Positions 34,313-43,782 of a stretch of DNA of 64,000 bases are shown here, in pieces. The notes beneath the pieces are model-generated. The model did not search any database, was not told where the DNA came from, and saw only the letters and a list, made by a program, of their open reading frames with translations. Source of the stretch: Methylobacterium sp. R2-1 (lineage in GTDB: Bacteria > Pseudomonadota > Alphaproteobacteria > Rhizobiales > Beijerinckiaceae); the NCBI RefSeq assembly GCF_014191355.1, contig NZ_JACHWM010000014.1:62001-126000 (forward strand). Direction: 5' to 3'. How positions within the stretch are numbered: the first letter of the stretch is position 1; the number at the start of each line of letters is the position of its first letter. The position numbers and the translations under genes are program-made.

Positions 34313-35554
34313 TCACCCCTCGCGCCTCTTGCGCTGCGCCAGGGTACGCAGCCGCAGGGCGTTGAGCTTGATGAAGCCGGCCGCGTCGCGGTGGTCGTAG
34401 GCGACAGCGCCCTCCTCGAAGGTGACGAGGTCCTGATCGTAGAGCGAGTGCGGGCTCTCACGGCCGATGACGTGAACGCCGCCCTTGTAGAGCTTGAGCC
34501 GCACGGTGCCCGTCACCTTCTCCTGGCTCTTGTCGATCAGCGCCTGGAGCATCTCGCGCTCCGGAGAGAACCAGAAGCCGTTGTAGATCAGCTCCGCGTA
34601 TTGCGGCATGAGCTGGTCCTTGAGGTGCGCCGCACCGCGATCCAGCGTGATCGACTCGATGGCGCGGTGAGCCGGCAGCAGGATGGTGCCGCCGGGCGTC
34701 TCGTACATGCCGCGGCTCTTCATGCCGACGAAGCGGTTCTCGACGAGGTCGAGCCGGCCGATGCCGTTGGCGCGGCCGAGCTCGTTCAGCTTCGCCAACA
34801 AGGTGGCGGGCGACAGACGCTCGCCGTCGATCGAGACGGCATCGCCCCGCTCGAAGCCGATGGTGATGACGGTCGGCTGGTCCGGCGCCTCCTCCGGCGA
34901 GAGGGTGCGGGAGTAGACGTAATCCGGCACTTCGACAGCGGGATCTTCCAGCACCTTGCCCTCGGACGAGGCGTGCAGGAGGTTGGCATCGACCGAGAAC
35001 GGGCTCTCGCCGCGCTTGTCCTTGGCGATCGGGATCTGGTGCTGCTCGGCAAACGCGATGAGTTGCTCGCGCGAGCGCAGGTCCCACTCGCGCCAGGGCG
35101 CGATCACCGTCACGTCGGGCTTGAGCGCGTAGTAGCCGAGTTCGAACCGGACCTGGTCGTTGCCCTTGCCGGTGGCACCGTGGCAGACCGCGTCGGCGCC
35201 GACCCGTTCGGCGATCTCGATCTGCTTCTTGGCGATAAGCGGCCGCGCGATCGAGGTGCCCAGCAGATAGACGCCCTCGTAGACGGCGTTGGCCCGGAAC
35301 ATCGGGAAGACGTAGTCGCGGACGAATTCCTCACGCAGGTCTTCGATAAAGATGTTTTCCGGTTTGATGCCGAGAAGCTCCGCCTTGCGGCGCGCCGGCT
35401 CCAGTTCCTCGCCCTGGCCGAGATCGGCGGTGAAGGTCACGACCTCACAGCCGTAAGTGGTCTGAAGCCACTTCAGAATGATCGAGGTGTCGAGTCCGCC
35501 GGAATAGGCGAGAACGACCTTCTTGACGGATTTGTTCAGACGGGCGTCGGACAT
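34313..35554 (-). CDS. argG: Argininosuccinate synthase
   Basis: ArgG joins citrulline and aspartate using ATP in arginine synthesis. The 413-residue sequence has the PP-loop AYSGGLDTSI near the N-terminus, GATGKGNDQVRFE, and the citrulline-binding ENRFVGMKSRGMYETPGG. The ATG at 35554 (MSDARLNK) fits the family; a TTG at 35572 would add six residues. It is monocistronic by context, divergent from the isomerase-like gene and convergent with the duplicated-domain gene. Confidence 0.96.
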   Translation of the reverse strand: MSDARLNKSVKKVVLAYSGGLDTSIILKWLQTTYGCEVVTFTADLGQGEELEPARRKAELLGIKPENIFIEDLREEFVRDYVFPMFRANAVYEGVYLLGTSIARPLIAKKQIEIAERVGADAVCHGATGKGNDQVRFELGYYALKPDVTVIAPWREWDLRSREQLIAFAEQHQIPIAKDKRGESPFSVDANLLHASSEGKVLEDPAVEVPDYVYSRTLSPEEAPDQPTVITIGFERGDAVSIDGERLSPATLLAKLNELGRANGIGRLDLVENRFVGMKSRGMYETPGGTILLPAHRAIESITLDRGAAHLKDQLMPQYAELIYNGFWFSPEREMLQALIDKSQEKVTGTVRLKLYKGGVHVIGRESPHSLYDQDLVTFEEGAVAYDHRDAAGFIKLNALRLRTLAQRKRREG

Positions 35555-35728
35555 GGTGTCGGGCTCGGGCAACAGGGTGCAGGCGGATTAACAGCGGAGG
35601 TGCGCGGCGCGCAACCGGCAGGGCGGCATGCCCGTTGCCTCGTTTCCGATCCGGCCTACTTCGGATGCATCCCCGCGGACGCGGCGCAGCCACCGGCAGG
35701 ACGGATGTGACGACCGGAGAACCGACGA

Positions 35729-36355
35729 ATGGCGCGGCGCGCGACCCTGGAATTCTGGTACGAGTTCGCCTCATCCTATTCCTACCTCTCGGCCATGCGC
35801 ATCGAGGCGCTGGCTGAGGCAGCCGATGTCGAACTGCGCTGGCGGCCGTTCCTGCTCGGGCCGATCTTCGCGACGCAGGGGTGGACCAACTCGCCGTTCA
35901 ACCTCTACCCGGCAAAGGGCCGCAACATGTGGCGCGACCTCGACCGAGAGGCCGCACGGCTCGGGCTGCCGCCGATCACGCGGCCCAATCCCTTCCCGCA
36001 AAATTCCCTGAGCGCGGTGCGCGTGGCGACCTACGGCGCCGATCAGAACTGGCTGGTGCCGTTCACAAAGGCAGTGTTCGAGACGAGCTTTGCCAAGGGC
36101 GGCTCCATCGCCGAGCCGGCGGCGGTGGGGCGCGTCCTCGACTCGCTCGGGCTCGACGGCACCCAGATCCTCAAGGCGGCAGCCTCCGAGGCCAATAAGG
36201 GCCGCCTGAAGGTCGCGGGCGAGGAGGCGCGCTCCCGCGGCATCTACGGCGCACCGAGCTTCCTCACGGAGGACGGCGAGCTGTTCTGGGGCAACGACCG
36301 CCTGGAGCAGGCGCTCGCCTGGGCCGCCGGTGACCGGCCCGACGGCTTGCGGTGA
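35729..36355 (+). CDS. 2-hydroxychromene-2-carboxylate isomerase-like, DsbA/kappa-GST fold
   Basis: The 208-residue protein starts LEFWYEFASSYSYLSAMRIE, the thioredoxin-like first strand of the HCCA isomerase family with Ser in place of a redox cysteine. It continues with WRPFLLGPIFATQGW, RPNPFPQNSL, and the cis-Pro region GIYGAPSFL. Characterised members isomerise a naphthalene-degradation intermediate with glutathione, but most genomic copies have no known substrate. GGAG lies upstream of the ATG. No aromatic-degradation genes are nearby, so the role here is open. Confidence 0.85.
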   Translation: MARRATLEFWYEFASSYSYLSAMRIEALAEAADVELRWRPFLLGPIFATQGWTNSPFNLYPAKGRNMWRDLDREAARLGLPPITRPNPFPQNSLSAVRVATYGADQNWLVPFTKAVFETSFAKGGSIAEPAAVGRVLDSLGLDGTQILKAAASEANKGRLKVAGEEARSRGIYGAPSFLTEDGELFWGNDRLEQALAWAAGDRPDGLR

Positions 36356-36395
36356 CGGGGCAGGGCCGAGGCGTCGCGCTCGATCCGGCAGGCCT

Positions 36396-38369
36396 TCAGA
36401 CGGCAACCGGCTCCACCGGCAGCGTCCGTTTCCGGAAGCCCTCGAGCAATTCCGTCATCGGCTGCGGCATGCCGATGAGGTAGCCCTGCACGTAGCGACA
36501 GCCGTGACGGCGCACGGCCTTCAACTGCTCCGTGGTCTCGATCCCCTCGGCGATGCCGTCCAGCCCGAGGTTCTGACACAGGTCGAGGATGGTGCTCACG
36601 ACACTGCGGCCGAGATCGGACTCGACATCGGCCATGAAGCCGCGGTCGATCTTGATCCCGTCCAGCGGCAGGCGGTGAAAGTAGTTGAGGCTCGAATAGC
36701 CGGTTCCGAAATCGTCCAGCGCGATCTTGATGCCCAGCGCACGCAGGAGCGTGATCGCCTGCTGCGCGCCCTCGAAGTCGCGCATCAGCGCCGTCTCCGT
36801 GAGTTCCAGCGTGATCCGCCGGGGATCGAGCCCACTCTGCCGCACGGCGGCAAGGACGGCGATGACGGTCTCGGATGAGGCGAGGTCGTGCGAGGAGAGA
36901 TTGAACGACAGGCCGATCTCGGGCGGGAGCTGGGCCGCGTCGGCCAGCGCCTTGCGCAGGAGAAGGAGCGTCACCGAGTGGATCATGCCGCAACGCTCCG
37001 CCACGGCAATGAAGCGGTCTGGCGGTACGCGCCCGAGCTTCGGGTTGGTCCAGCGCGCCAGCGCCTCCACCGTCGTGATCCGGTCCGTCGCGGTGTCGAG
37101 GATCGGCTGGTAGTGCATCTCCATCTCGGCGGCGAGGTCGGCCCCCTGCAGCGCCGTCTCCACCGCGCGCTCGGCCCGGATCGCGTCCTCGTGCTCCTGC
37201 GAGAACAGCGTCGCGGAGCCCCGCTTCCGCTCCTTGGAATGGTAGAGCGCGTAGTCCGCCCGATCGAACAGCGCGTCCGCCGCGCGCCCTGCGTGAGGGT
37301 AGAGCGCGAGGCCGCCGGAGCATCCCGGCATGACCTGCGTCTCACCGAGCGAGATCGGTGCGTGCAGCGCCGAGCAGATCCGATTGCAGAGCTCCACCAC
37401 CTCGTCGGGACCATCGACCGCATGGATCAGGACGCCGAATTCATCGCCGCCGAGGCGCGCGACCATCACGCCGCCCGTGGCGAAGGCCCCGAGACGTCGC
37501 CCCGTCTCCTCCAGCACCCGGTCTCCCGCGGTGTGGCCGAACGTGTCGTTGATCGGTTTGAAGCGGTCCAGGTCGAAGATCGCGAGGGCAAAGGCGGCGT
37601 CGCGGCCGGCCGATGCCGCGATCAACGCATCGAGGCGCTGGAAGAAGTAGCGCCGGTTGGGCAGTCCGGTCAGGCTGTCGGTATGCGCCAGCCGCTGATT
37701 CTCCTCACCGAGACGCTGCGCCTCGGCTTTGGACGCGACCAATTGCAGAAAGGCCAGGAAGTTGTTGGTGAGGATGCGCACCATCACCACCGTGACGAAG
37801 GCCGTGTTGAGCGCGATCGCGATGAAGACGCTGTTTCCGCTGGTGAAACAGTGGATGAGGAAGCAGCCGATGACGATGACGGTCACCAGGAGAGCCGCGA
37901 CCGGGAGATGCGTCAGGCAAAAGATGCAGGCGACCACAGTGATCGCGACGAAGATCGCGACGTGACCCTGCTCGAACGGACCGCCATATGCATTGAGGCA
38001 TAAGGCCCAGCCGACGAAGAGGGCCGAGAACAGCACGGTGAGGAGGCTCGTGGCGCGCAACCGGTTGAAGGCCTCCGCTCCGGAGATCTCCTGCGGCCGG
38101 AGGCGCCACCAGTGCATGGCGCGGACCACGCACAGGCCAATCATCCCGCTCGGCAACCCGACGGTCATCCAGGCCGGCGCGAGGGCGTGATGGGTGAAGG
38201 CGAGGGTGCAAGCGTTGACGGAGAGCAGCGCGTAGAGCGACGGAACTTGCTTCTGCAACTCTATCAGCTGCCGGAGGCAAGCCTCGGGATCGGTGTAACT
38301 CGGTATAATCCCGCTCAGAAGCTGTCGGCGGTCATGAAAGAGGGTCATTCTCGTCTTGCCGAACGCCAT
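36396..38369 (-). CDS. GGDEF-EAL membrane protein, cyclic di-GMP turnover
   Basis: The 657-residue protein has an N-terminal membrane region of about six helices (residues 40-220), then a GGDEF domain with intact signature ARLGGDEFGVLI, then an EAL domain. The EAL part keeps VEALARW, NLSSHD, ELTETALM, DDFGTGYSS, KIDRGFM and DGIAEGIET, so the catalytic and metal residues look complete and phosphodiesterase activity is likely; the GGDEF site also looks active. No RxxD inhibitory site is seen before GGDEF. The start is ATG 38369; ATG 38348 is possible. Input signal unknown. Confidence 0.93.
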   Translation of the reverse strand: MAFGKTRMTLFHDRRQLLSGIIPSYTDPEACLRQLIELQKQVPSLYALLSVNACTLAFTHHALAPAWMTVGLPSGMIGLCVVRAMHWWRLRPQEISGAEAFNRLRATSLLTVLFSALFVGWALCLNAYGGPFEQGHVAIFVAITVVACIFCLTHLPVAALLVTVIVIGCFLIHCFTSGNSVFIAIALNTAFVTVVMVRILTNNFLAFLQLVASKAEAQRLGEENQRLAHTDSLTGLPNRRYFFQRLDALIAASAGRDAAFALAIFDLDRFKPINDTFGHTAGDRVLEETGRRLGAFATGGVMVARLGGDEFGVLIHAVDGPDEVVELCNRICSALHAPISLGETQVMPGCSGGLALYPHAGRAADALFDRADYALYHSKERKRGSATLFSQEHEDAIRAERAVETALQGADLAAEMEMHYQPILDTATDRITTVEALARWTNPKLGRVPPDRFIAVAERCGMIHSVTLLLLRKALADAAQLPPEIGLSFNLSSHDLASSETVIAVLAAVRQSGLDPRRITLELTETALMRDFEGAQQAITLLRALGIKIALDDFGTGYSSLNYFHRLPLDGIKIDRGFMADVESDLGRSVVSTILDLCQNLGLDGIAEGIETTEQLKAVRRHGCRYVQGYLIGMPQPMTELLEGFRKRTLPVEPVAV

Positions 38370-38667
38370 GACGCCAACACGTCTTGCGTGCGCTCCTTCC
38401 CCAGCGATGTAATAGGGATCATTTTTCCTAAGGATTCATTGCAGCGAATTCAGGTACTCCGAGAAGGCGGTGCGGCGGCCGACGAGTGGAAAGATCGCGA
38501 AGTCCAATCGCTTCCGCTCTACACGTGTGGAGGCGCCTTCCTTTACGATCATCGTCTTGAATGCTGGGTTCGAGAGGATACCCCACCGACCAAGGCTGCA
38601 TCGTCACGGCACCAAGACTCCGCGGTCATCTTGCGGAACGACCTGTGACGGATCGGCTCCATGTCGC
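38370..38667. other. Intergenic region, partly AT-rich
   Basis: This 298-nt gap between the MFS transporter stop and the GGDEF-EAL start contains no convincing gene. The part near 38400-38460 is clearly AT-richer than its surroundings and probably includes the promoter of the GGDEF-EAL gene. Open frames crossing the gap on the plus strand have no family resemblance. Confidence 0.4.
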
Positions 38668-39984
38668 TCAACCGCGCGTCGCCGTGTCGACATGGATGTC
38701 GCGGCCCCGCGTCTCCGGCAGCAGCCCGGCGGCCACGGTGCCGACGAGGCTGAAGGCGGCGAGATAGTAGGCCGGCGCCATCCGGTCGCCGGTCGCGGCG
38801 ATCAGCCAGTTCACGACGTAGTTGGTGCTGCCGCCGAAGATCGAGACCGAGAGGGCGTAGACGATGGACAGCCCGGCGCTGCGCACCGCCCGCGGTAGGG
38901 CCTCCGGGATGCCGACGATGATCGCCGCGGCGTTGATCGAGGACAGGGCCGACAGCAGGAAGGTGACGGCGTAGACGCTGAACGCGCTCGGGCTGCCCAA
39001 CATCCACAGGAACACCGGCACGGCGAGCACGAGAATCAGCGCGCGCGGCCAGATCATCACCGGCTTGCGCCCAAACCGATCGGCGAGCCAGCCCCCGAGG
39101 AGCGGGAAGACCACCGAGGCCAACCCCAGCGCGATCGGCACGGCGTTGGCCGCCATCTCCGAGAGGCCGAGCGTCGCCCCGGCATAGACCGGCATGTTGG
39201 TGCCGACGGCGTTCGAGACGGTCGAGGCGGCGATGACGAGGAAGGCCAGGCCGAGCATCCGCCCGTGCTGGCGCAGGAGGCGGCCGAGGACCACAGCGGT
39301 CGAGGGTGCGGCGGCGGGATCGTGCCCCTCGCCCGCCGTCTCCGGCAGGTGGCTGCGGATGACGAGGCCGACGGGCACGACGAGCAGGCCGAGGCCGAAC
39401 ATCAGGCGCCAGCCCCAGTCGGCCATGGCCGCATCGCCGAGCACGAGGGTCAGCACGGTGGCAAAGAGGCCGGCGAACAGGGCCGCGCAGCCCTGGCTCG
39501 CAATCTGCCAGCTCGCGACGAAGCCGCGGTGGCGCGCCGGGGCCGCCTCGATCAGGTAGGCGGTGGAGGGGCCAACCTCGCCACCGAGTGCCAGCCCCTG
39601 GATCAGCCGCCCGGCGATGACGATCACCTGCGCCCAGCCGCCGATGACCGCCGTTCCGGGGCAGCCCGCCAGCATCAGCATCCCGACCGCCATCAGCGCG
39701 ATGGTGATCAGCATGGCGGGCTTGCGACCGGCCCGGTCGGCGAAGGCGCCGATCAGCACGCCGCCCACCGGGCGCATCACGTAGCCGATCCCGAACAGGG
39801 CGAGCGAGGCGAGCAGGCTGTCGGTCGGGCTGGCCGAGGGGAAGAAGGTCGCGCCGATCGATTTGGCGAAGAAGGCGTAGATCGTGAAGTCGTAGAATTC
39901 GAGGGCGTTGCCGAGCACGACGGCTCCCACGGCCTTGCGGTCGAGGCGCGGCGGCGCGGCGCTTGCGGGCGAGTGCATCAGCAT
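38668..39984 (-). CDS. MFS transporter, metabolite:H+ symporter (MHS) family
   Basis: The 438-residue protein has 12 predicted membrane helices. Signature features of the MHS group (citrate, ketoglutarate, proline/betaine and shikimate permeases) are visible: GNALEFYDFTIYAFF in helix 1, GVLIGAFADRAGRKPAM after helix 2, and RLIQGLALGGEVG in helix 4. It would import an organic acid or zwitterion with protons. The substrate cannot be told. The ATG is either 39984 or the Met two codons on. It is divergent from rlmH across 234 nt. Confidence 0.9.
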   Translation of the reverse strand: MLMHSPASAAPPRLDRKAVGAVVLGNALEFYDFTIYAFFAKSIGATFFPSASPTDSLLASLALFGIGYVMRPVGGVLIGAFADRAGRKPAMLITIALMAVGMLMLAGCPGTAVIGGWAQVIVIAGRLIQGLALGGEVGPSTAYLIEAAPARHRGFVASWQIASQGCAALFAGLFATVLTLVLGDAAMADWGWRLMFGLGLLVVPVGLVIRSHLPETAGEGHDPAAAPSTAVVLGRLLRQHGRMLGLAFLVIAASTVSNAVGTNMPVYAGATLGLSEMAANAVPIALGLASVVFPLLGGWLADRFGRKPVMIWPRALILVLAVPVFLWMLGSPSAFSVYAVTFLLSALSSINAAAIIVGIPEALPRAVRSAGLSIVYALSVSIFGGSTNYVVNWLIAATGDRMAPAYYLAAFSLVGTVAAGLLPETRGRDIHVDTATRG

Positions 39985-40218
39985 CCCTGTCGTGAAGTCC
40001 CGGACGGGTGAGGCAGAGGAGGCTGGGTCCGGGCAAAGGTCGTCGGTTGCGGGCGGCAGTTAGGTCGTCGCCGACACACCGCCACCCCGGCCGGTTCACC
40101 TATCCGGCGGGCCGCCTCGTGTTGCCGGCCACGTTTTCCTGAGCCGGCCGGCTCCCTGTGCCCGGCCCGATCGTGCTATCGCGCCGCTGCACCTCGTCTT
40201 TCGGAACTGTCCCCCCCC

Positions 40219-40716
40219 TTGCGCCTGCTCGTCGTCGCCATCGGACGCCTGAAGAACGGGCCGGAGCGGGATCTCGCCGCCCGCTACCGCGAGCGCGCGG
40301 TTGCGCTCGGCAAGGGCCTCGGCGTCACGTCCTGCGATCTCACCGAGATCCCCGAGTCCCGCGCGCGCCGGGCTTCCGATCGCGTCGCCGAGGAGGCGGC
40401 CGCGATCCTGGCCCTCGTGCCGGCGGATGCAGCGGTGATCGCCTGCGACGAGCGCGGCCGCTCGGACTGGCCGAGCGAGCGCATCGCGGACAAGATCGGG
40501 GCGTGGCGCGACGCGGGGCGCGGCAGCCTCGTCATCGTCATCGGCGGAGCGGACGGACTTCACGAGAACGTGCGCGGGCGCGCCGACCATATTCTCGCCT
40601 TCGGAGCGGCGACACTGCCGCACGGCCTGGTACGCGTGCTCGCCCTCGAGCAAGTCTACCGGGCACTGACCATCCTGGCCGGGCACCCCTATCACCGGGG
40701 CGATCCCGAGGCATGA
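40219..40716 (+). CDS. rlmH: 23S rRNA (pseudouridine1915-N3)-methyltransferase
   Basis: RlmH methylates pseudouridine 1915 of 23S rRNA. The 165-residue SPOUT-fold protein has ACDERGRSDWPSE, VIVIGGADGLHENV (the SAM-binding knot), and the C-terminal LALEQVYRALTILAGHPYH. The only start fitting the family is TTG at 40219, directly after a run of eight C and without a Shine-Dalgarno sequence. rsfS, often upstream, is absent. The stop overlaps the next gene as ATGA, placing rlmH first in an envelope operon. Confidence 0.94.
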   Translation: MRLLVVAIGRLKNGPERDLAARYRERAVALGKGLGVTSCDLTEIPESRARRASDRVAEEAAAILALVPADAAVIACDERGRSDWPSERIADKIGAWRDAGRGSLVIVIGGADGLHENVRGRADHILAFGAATLPHGLVRVLALEQVYRALTILAGHPYHRGDPEA

Positions 40717-42116
40717 GACCACCGGTGACCACCGATCCGAGGCTCGCGACGAACCAGGCGGCCATCAGGTCCGCTGCCGTGCTGATGGCGCTCGCCTGCC
40801 TCGCGGGCGGCCTCGCTCTGCCCGTGCTGGCACAGACGCCGCCCGATCCGGAGGCGATGCGGCGCACGCAGGAGGAGCGGGACCGGCGCGCCCAGAACCT
40901 CAAGCAGATCCAGGACGCACTGGCGGCCAGTAGCGGCAGCCGGGCGGCGCTCGAAGCCGAGATCGCCGCGATCGGCTCCGACCGGACCAAGCTCAGCGCC
41001 GCCCTGCTCGATGCCGGGCGCCAGGCCCAGGCGACCGAGGATCGGATGAACCGGCTGGAGGAGCGCCTGCGCGCGCTCACCAACAGCGACGCGGCGATCC
41101 GCAAGTCGCTGGAGGCGCGCCGCGCGGTCATCGCCGAGATCCTCGCTGCCCTCCAAAGGATGGGCCGGCGCCCACCGCCGGCCGTGCTGGTGCGCCCCGA
41201 GGATGTGCTCGCGGCGATCCGCACCTCGATGATGCTCGGCGCCGTGGTGCCGGAGCTGCGCGGCGAGGCCGATACCCTGGCCGGCGACCTGACCGAGTTG
41301 GTGCGCGTGCGCGGCCTCATCGCCGCCGACCGCGAAGCGCTCAAAAAAGATCTCGCGGGCTGGGCCGCCGAGCGCCAGCGCCTCGACGCGCTGATCGCCG
41401 CCCGCCGCAGCCGACAGGCGGAAGTCGAAACCAGCCTCACCGCGGAGCGCCAGAAAAGCGCCGAACTCGGTGCCCAGGCGAAATCCCTCAAGGATCTGGT
41501 GGACCGGATGGAGGGCGAGCTGTCGAGCGCCCGCCGGGCCGCCGATGAGGTCCGCGCCGCCGCGGAGCGGGAGCAGCGGGCAATCCAGGAGAAGTTTGCG
41601 GCCGCCGGTGCGCGCGATCCGGCACGGCTCACGCCGAAGGTGAAATTCTCCGAGGCCCGCGGCGATCTGCCCAGGCCGGTGAGCGGCATCCTGCTGCGCG
41701 GCTTCAACCAACCCGACGGCCAGGGCGGCACCACCCGCGGCATCTCGCTGCGGACGCGGCCGAAGGCGGTGGTCTCCTCGCCCGCGGAGGGCTGGGTCTC
41801 CTTCGCCGGACCGTTCCGCTCCTACGGCCGTCTCTTGATCATCAATGCGGGCGACGGCTACTATCTGTTGCTCGCGGGGATGGATCAGATCAACGTCGAG
41901 GTCGGCCAGTTCGTACTGGCGGGCGAACCGGTGGCCGTGATGGGCGAGGGCAGCGGCACCCCGGCAAGCACGCCGTCGAACGTGACGCAGGCTGCGTCAC
42001 AGAAGGACGATGATCGGATTGATCCCGTCCTGTACGTCGAGTTCAGGAAAGACGGCGGCTCTATCGATCCGGAGCCGTGGTGGGCGAGAAGTTCCAGCGA
42101 GAAGGTTCGCGGATAA
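40713..42116 (+). CDS. EnvC-like murein hydrolase activator with degenerate LytM domain
   Basis: The 467-residue protein begins at an ATG overlapping rlmH. It has a signal peptide (cleavage near VLAQ), a long coiled coil (residues about 45-300, heptads in EERDRRAQNLKQIQDAL and similar), and a C-terminal LytM/M23 fold. Zinc ligands are missing: the HxxxD site reads RGISLRT and the HxH site reads YYLLLAG. That is the state of E. coli EnvC, which activates amidases AmiA/B rather than cutting peptidoglycan. The stop overlaps ctpA (TAATG). No amidase gene is in the window. Confidence 0.9.
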   Translation: MRPPVTTDPRLATNQAAIRSAAVLMALACLAGGLALPVLAQTPPDPEAMRRTQEERDRRAQNLKQIQDALAASSGSRAALEAEIAAIGSDRTKLSAALLDAGRQAQATEDRMNRLEERLRALTNSDAAIRKSLEARRAVIAEILAALQRMGRRPPPAVLVRPEDVLAAIRTSMMLGAVVPELRGEADTLAGDLTELVRVRGLIAADREALKKDLAGWAAERQRLDALIAARRSRQAEVETSLTAERQKSAELGAQAKSLKDLVDRMEGELSSARRAADEVRAAAEREQRAIQEKFAAAGARDPARLTPKVKFSEARGDLPRPVSGILLRGFNQPDGQGGTTRGISLRTRPKAVVSSPAEGWVSFAGPFRSYGRLLIINAGDGYYLLLAGMDQINVEVGQFVLAGEPVAVMGEGSGTPASTPSNVTQAASQKDDDRIDPVLYVEFRKDGGSIDPEPWWARSSSEKVRG

Positions 42117-43438
42117 TGCGCAAAGTGTCCCTCGTGTTGCTCGGCGCGGCCCTCGGCATCGGCGCCTCGGCCTTGTCGACCCAGACCCAGCTCCTGTCCG
42201 GCACGAGCGCCATCGCGGCCTCGGCGGAGACCTACCGGCAGCTGAGCCTGTTCGGCGACGTGTTCGAGAAGGTTCGCACCGACTACGTCGAGAAGCCCGA
42301 GGAGTCGAAGCTGATCGAGTCGGCCGTCAACGGCATGCTGACCTCGCTCGATCCGCATTCGAGCTACATGGACGCGAAAGCCTTCCGCGACATGCAGACG
42401 ACGACGAAGGGCGAGTTCGGCGGTCTCGGCATCGAGGTCACCATGGAGGACGGCCTGATCAAGGTGGTCTCGCCGATCGACGACACGCCCGCCTCCAAGG
42501 CCGGCCTGCTCGCCAACGACATCATCACCCAGATCGACGAGGATCAGGTCCAGGGCCTCACCCTGAACCAGGCGGTCGATAAGATGCGTGGCCCCGTGAA
42601 CTCCACGGTGAAGCTCAAGATCTCCCGCAAGGAAGCCAAGGATCCGATCGACGTCTCGCTGACGCGCGACATCATCAAGATCCGCCCCGTCCGGTCGAAG
42701 GTCGAGAGCGGCGATGTCGGCTACGTGCGCCTGACCCAATTCAACGAGCAGACCTACGACGGCCTCAAGACGGCGATCGACAAGCTCCAGAGCGAGATCG
42801 GCGGCGACAAGCTCAAGGGCTACGTGATCGACCTGCGCAACAACCCCGGAGGCCTGCTTGATCAGGCGGTGATGGTCTCCGACGCCTTCCTCGATCGCGG
42901 CGAGATCGTCTCGACCCGCGGCCGTAACCCGGACGAGACGCAGCGCTTCTCCGCCAAGGCCGGCGACCTCGCCAAGGGCAAGCCGATCGTCGTGCTGGTG
43001 AACGGCGGCGCGGCTTCCGCCTCCGAGATCGTGGCCGGCGCCCTGCAGGATCACAAGCGCGCGACGATCATGGGCACGCGCTCCTTCGGCAAGGGTTCGG
43101 TGCAGTCGATCATCCCGCTCGGTGGCCAGGGCGCGCTGCGTCTCACCACCGCGCGCTACTACACGCCGTCCGGCCGCTCGATCCAAGCCAAGGGTATCGA
43201 GCCGGATCAGGAGGTGCTGCAGGAGGTGCCCGACGATCTGAAGGGCAAGGACGAGACCAAGGGCGAGGCCGGCCTGAAGGGTCACCTGAAGCAGAAGGAT
43301 ACCGAGGAGCGCGGCGGTTCCTCGGCCTACATCCCGCCGGACCCGGCCAAGGACAAGCAGCTCATCGCCGCGGTCGATTTCCTACACGGCATCCAGAAGG
43401 GCGCCGCCAACGTCACGAAGCCGGCCACGCAAAACTGA
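42116..43438 (+). CDS. ctpA: Carboxy-terminal processing protease, S41 family
   Basis: The 440-residue exported protease has a signal sequence (residues 1-30), a PDZ domain (about 95-180, with GEFGGLGIEV) and the S41 catalytic domain. The serine is in NGGAASASEIVAGAL and the lysine in GTRSFGKGSVQ, the Ser-Lys dyad. CtpA trims C-termini of periplasmic proteins, often cell-wall hydrolases, in keeping with the overlapping EnvC-like gene upstream. The ATG lies on the last base of the upstream stop. Confidence 0.95.
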   Translation: MRKVSLVLLGAALGIGASALSTQTQLLSGTSAIAASAETYRQLSLFGDVFEKVRTDYVEKPEESKLIESAVNGMLTSLDPHSSYMDAKAFRDMQTTTKGEFGGLGIEVTMEDGLIKVVSPIDDTPASKAGLLANDIITQIDEDQVQGLTLNQAVDKMRGPVNSTVKLKISRKEAKDPIDVSLTRDIIKIRPVRSKVESGDVGYVRLTQFNEQTYDGLKTAIDKLQSEIGGDKLKGYVIDLRNNPGGLLDQAVMVSDAFLDRGEIVSTRGRNPDETQRFSAKAGDLAKGKPIVVLVNGGAASASEIVAGALQDHKRATIMGTRSFGKGSVQSIIPLGGQGALRLTTARYYTPSGRSIQAKGIEPDQEVLQEVPDDLKGKDETKGEAGLKGHLKQKDTEERGGSSAYIPPDPAKDKQLIAAVDFLHGIQKGAANVTKPATQN

Positions 43439-43782
43439 TTGCGAGGCCTGCGGCGGGCCTCCGCGGCGGGATCTACAAACCGGGCCTTGCTCGAAGCCGC
43501 GTGGACGGCTTCGCGGCACGAAGAGCGCCGCGCGGAGCGGGCTTTTCGGGGCGTAAGCCCTGGAAAGCATCGAGCGGAGCGAAAGCCTGAGCCCGCGGAG
43601 GCGGACGCCGGCGACTGACGCCATCGTAAAACCCAAGGTGACCGCTGGAAGCGATCACCTTGGATTAGCAAAAGATTAACCATGACGGCCCGCAATACCG
43701 GTTCAGACCGAGGTTGCGGGCCGTTTCTCGTTGAAGGCCGGGCCCGGTCGTCCGAACATGCGCCAACAGGGCGGGACGGCGG
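43439..43782. other. Structured 344-nt region between ctpA and the YibQ-like gene
   Basis: No convincing coding region is seen. The first 180 nt are very G+C-rich, with repeated GCGGAGCGGGC/GAGCCCGCGG-type complementary segments that could fold into imperfect hairpins. A long, nearly perfect hairpin follows at 43633-43664. The region could hold the ctpA terminator, a processed RNA, or the promoter of the next gene. I cannot decide from sequence alone. Confidence 0.4.
43633..43664. terminator. Strong 14-bp hairpin downstream of ctpA
   Basis: CCAAGGTGACCGCT (43633-43646) pairs with AGCGATCACCTTGG (43651-43664 region, starting 43650) with one mismatch and a GGA loop. The following bases (ATTAGCAAAAG) lack a clean T-run, so it may act as a 3'-end stabilising hairpin rather than a classic intrinsic terminator. 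It is about 195 nt after the ctpA stop. Confidence 0.45.

Noticed and set aside
38112..38648. Plus-strand frame over the GGDEF-EAL start and the following gap
   Set aside because: It is mostly antisense to the membrane domain of a clear gene, and its product resembles no family.
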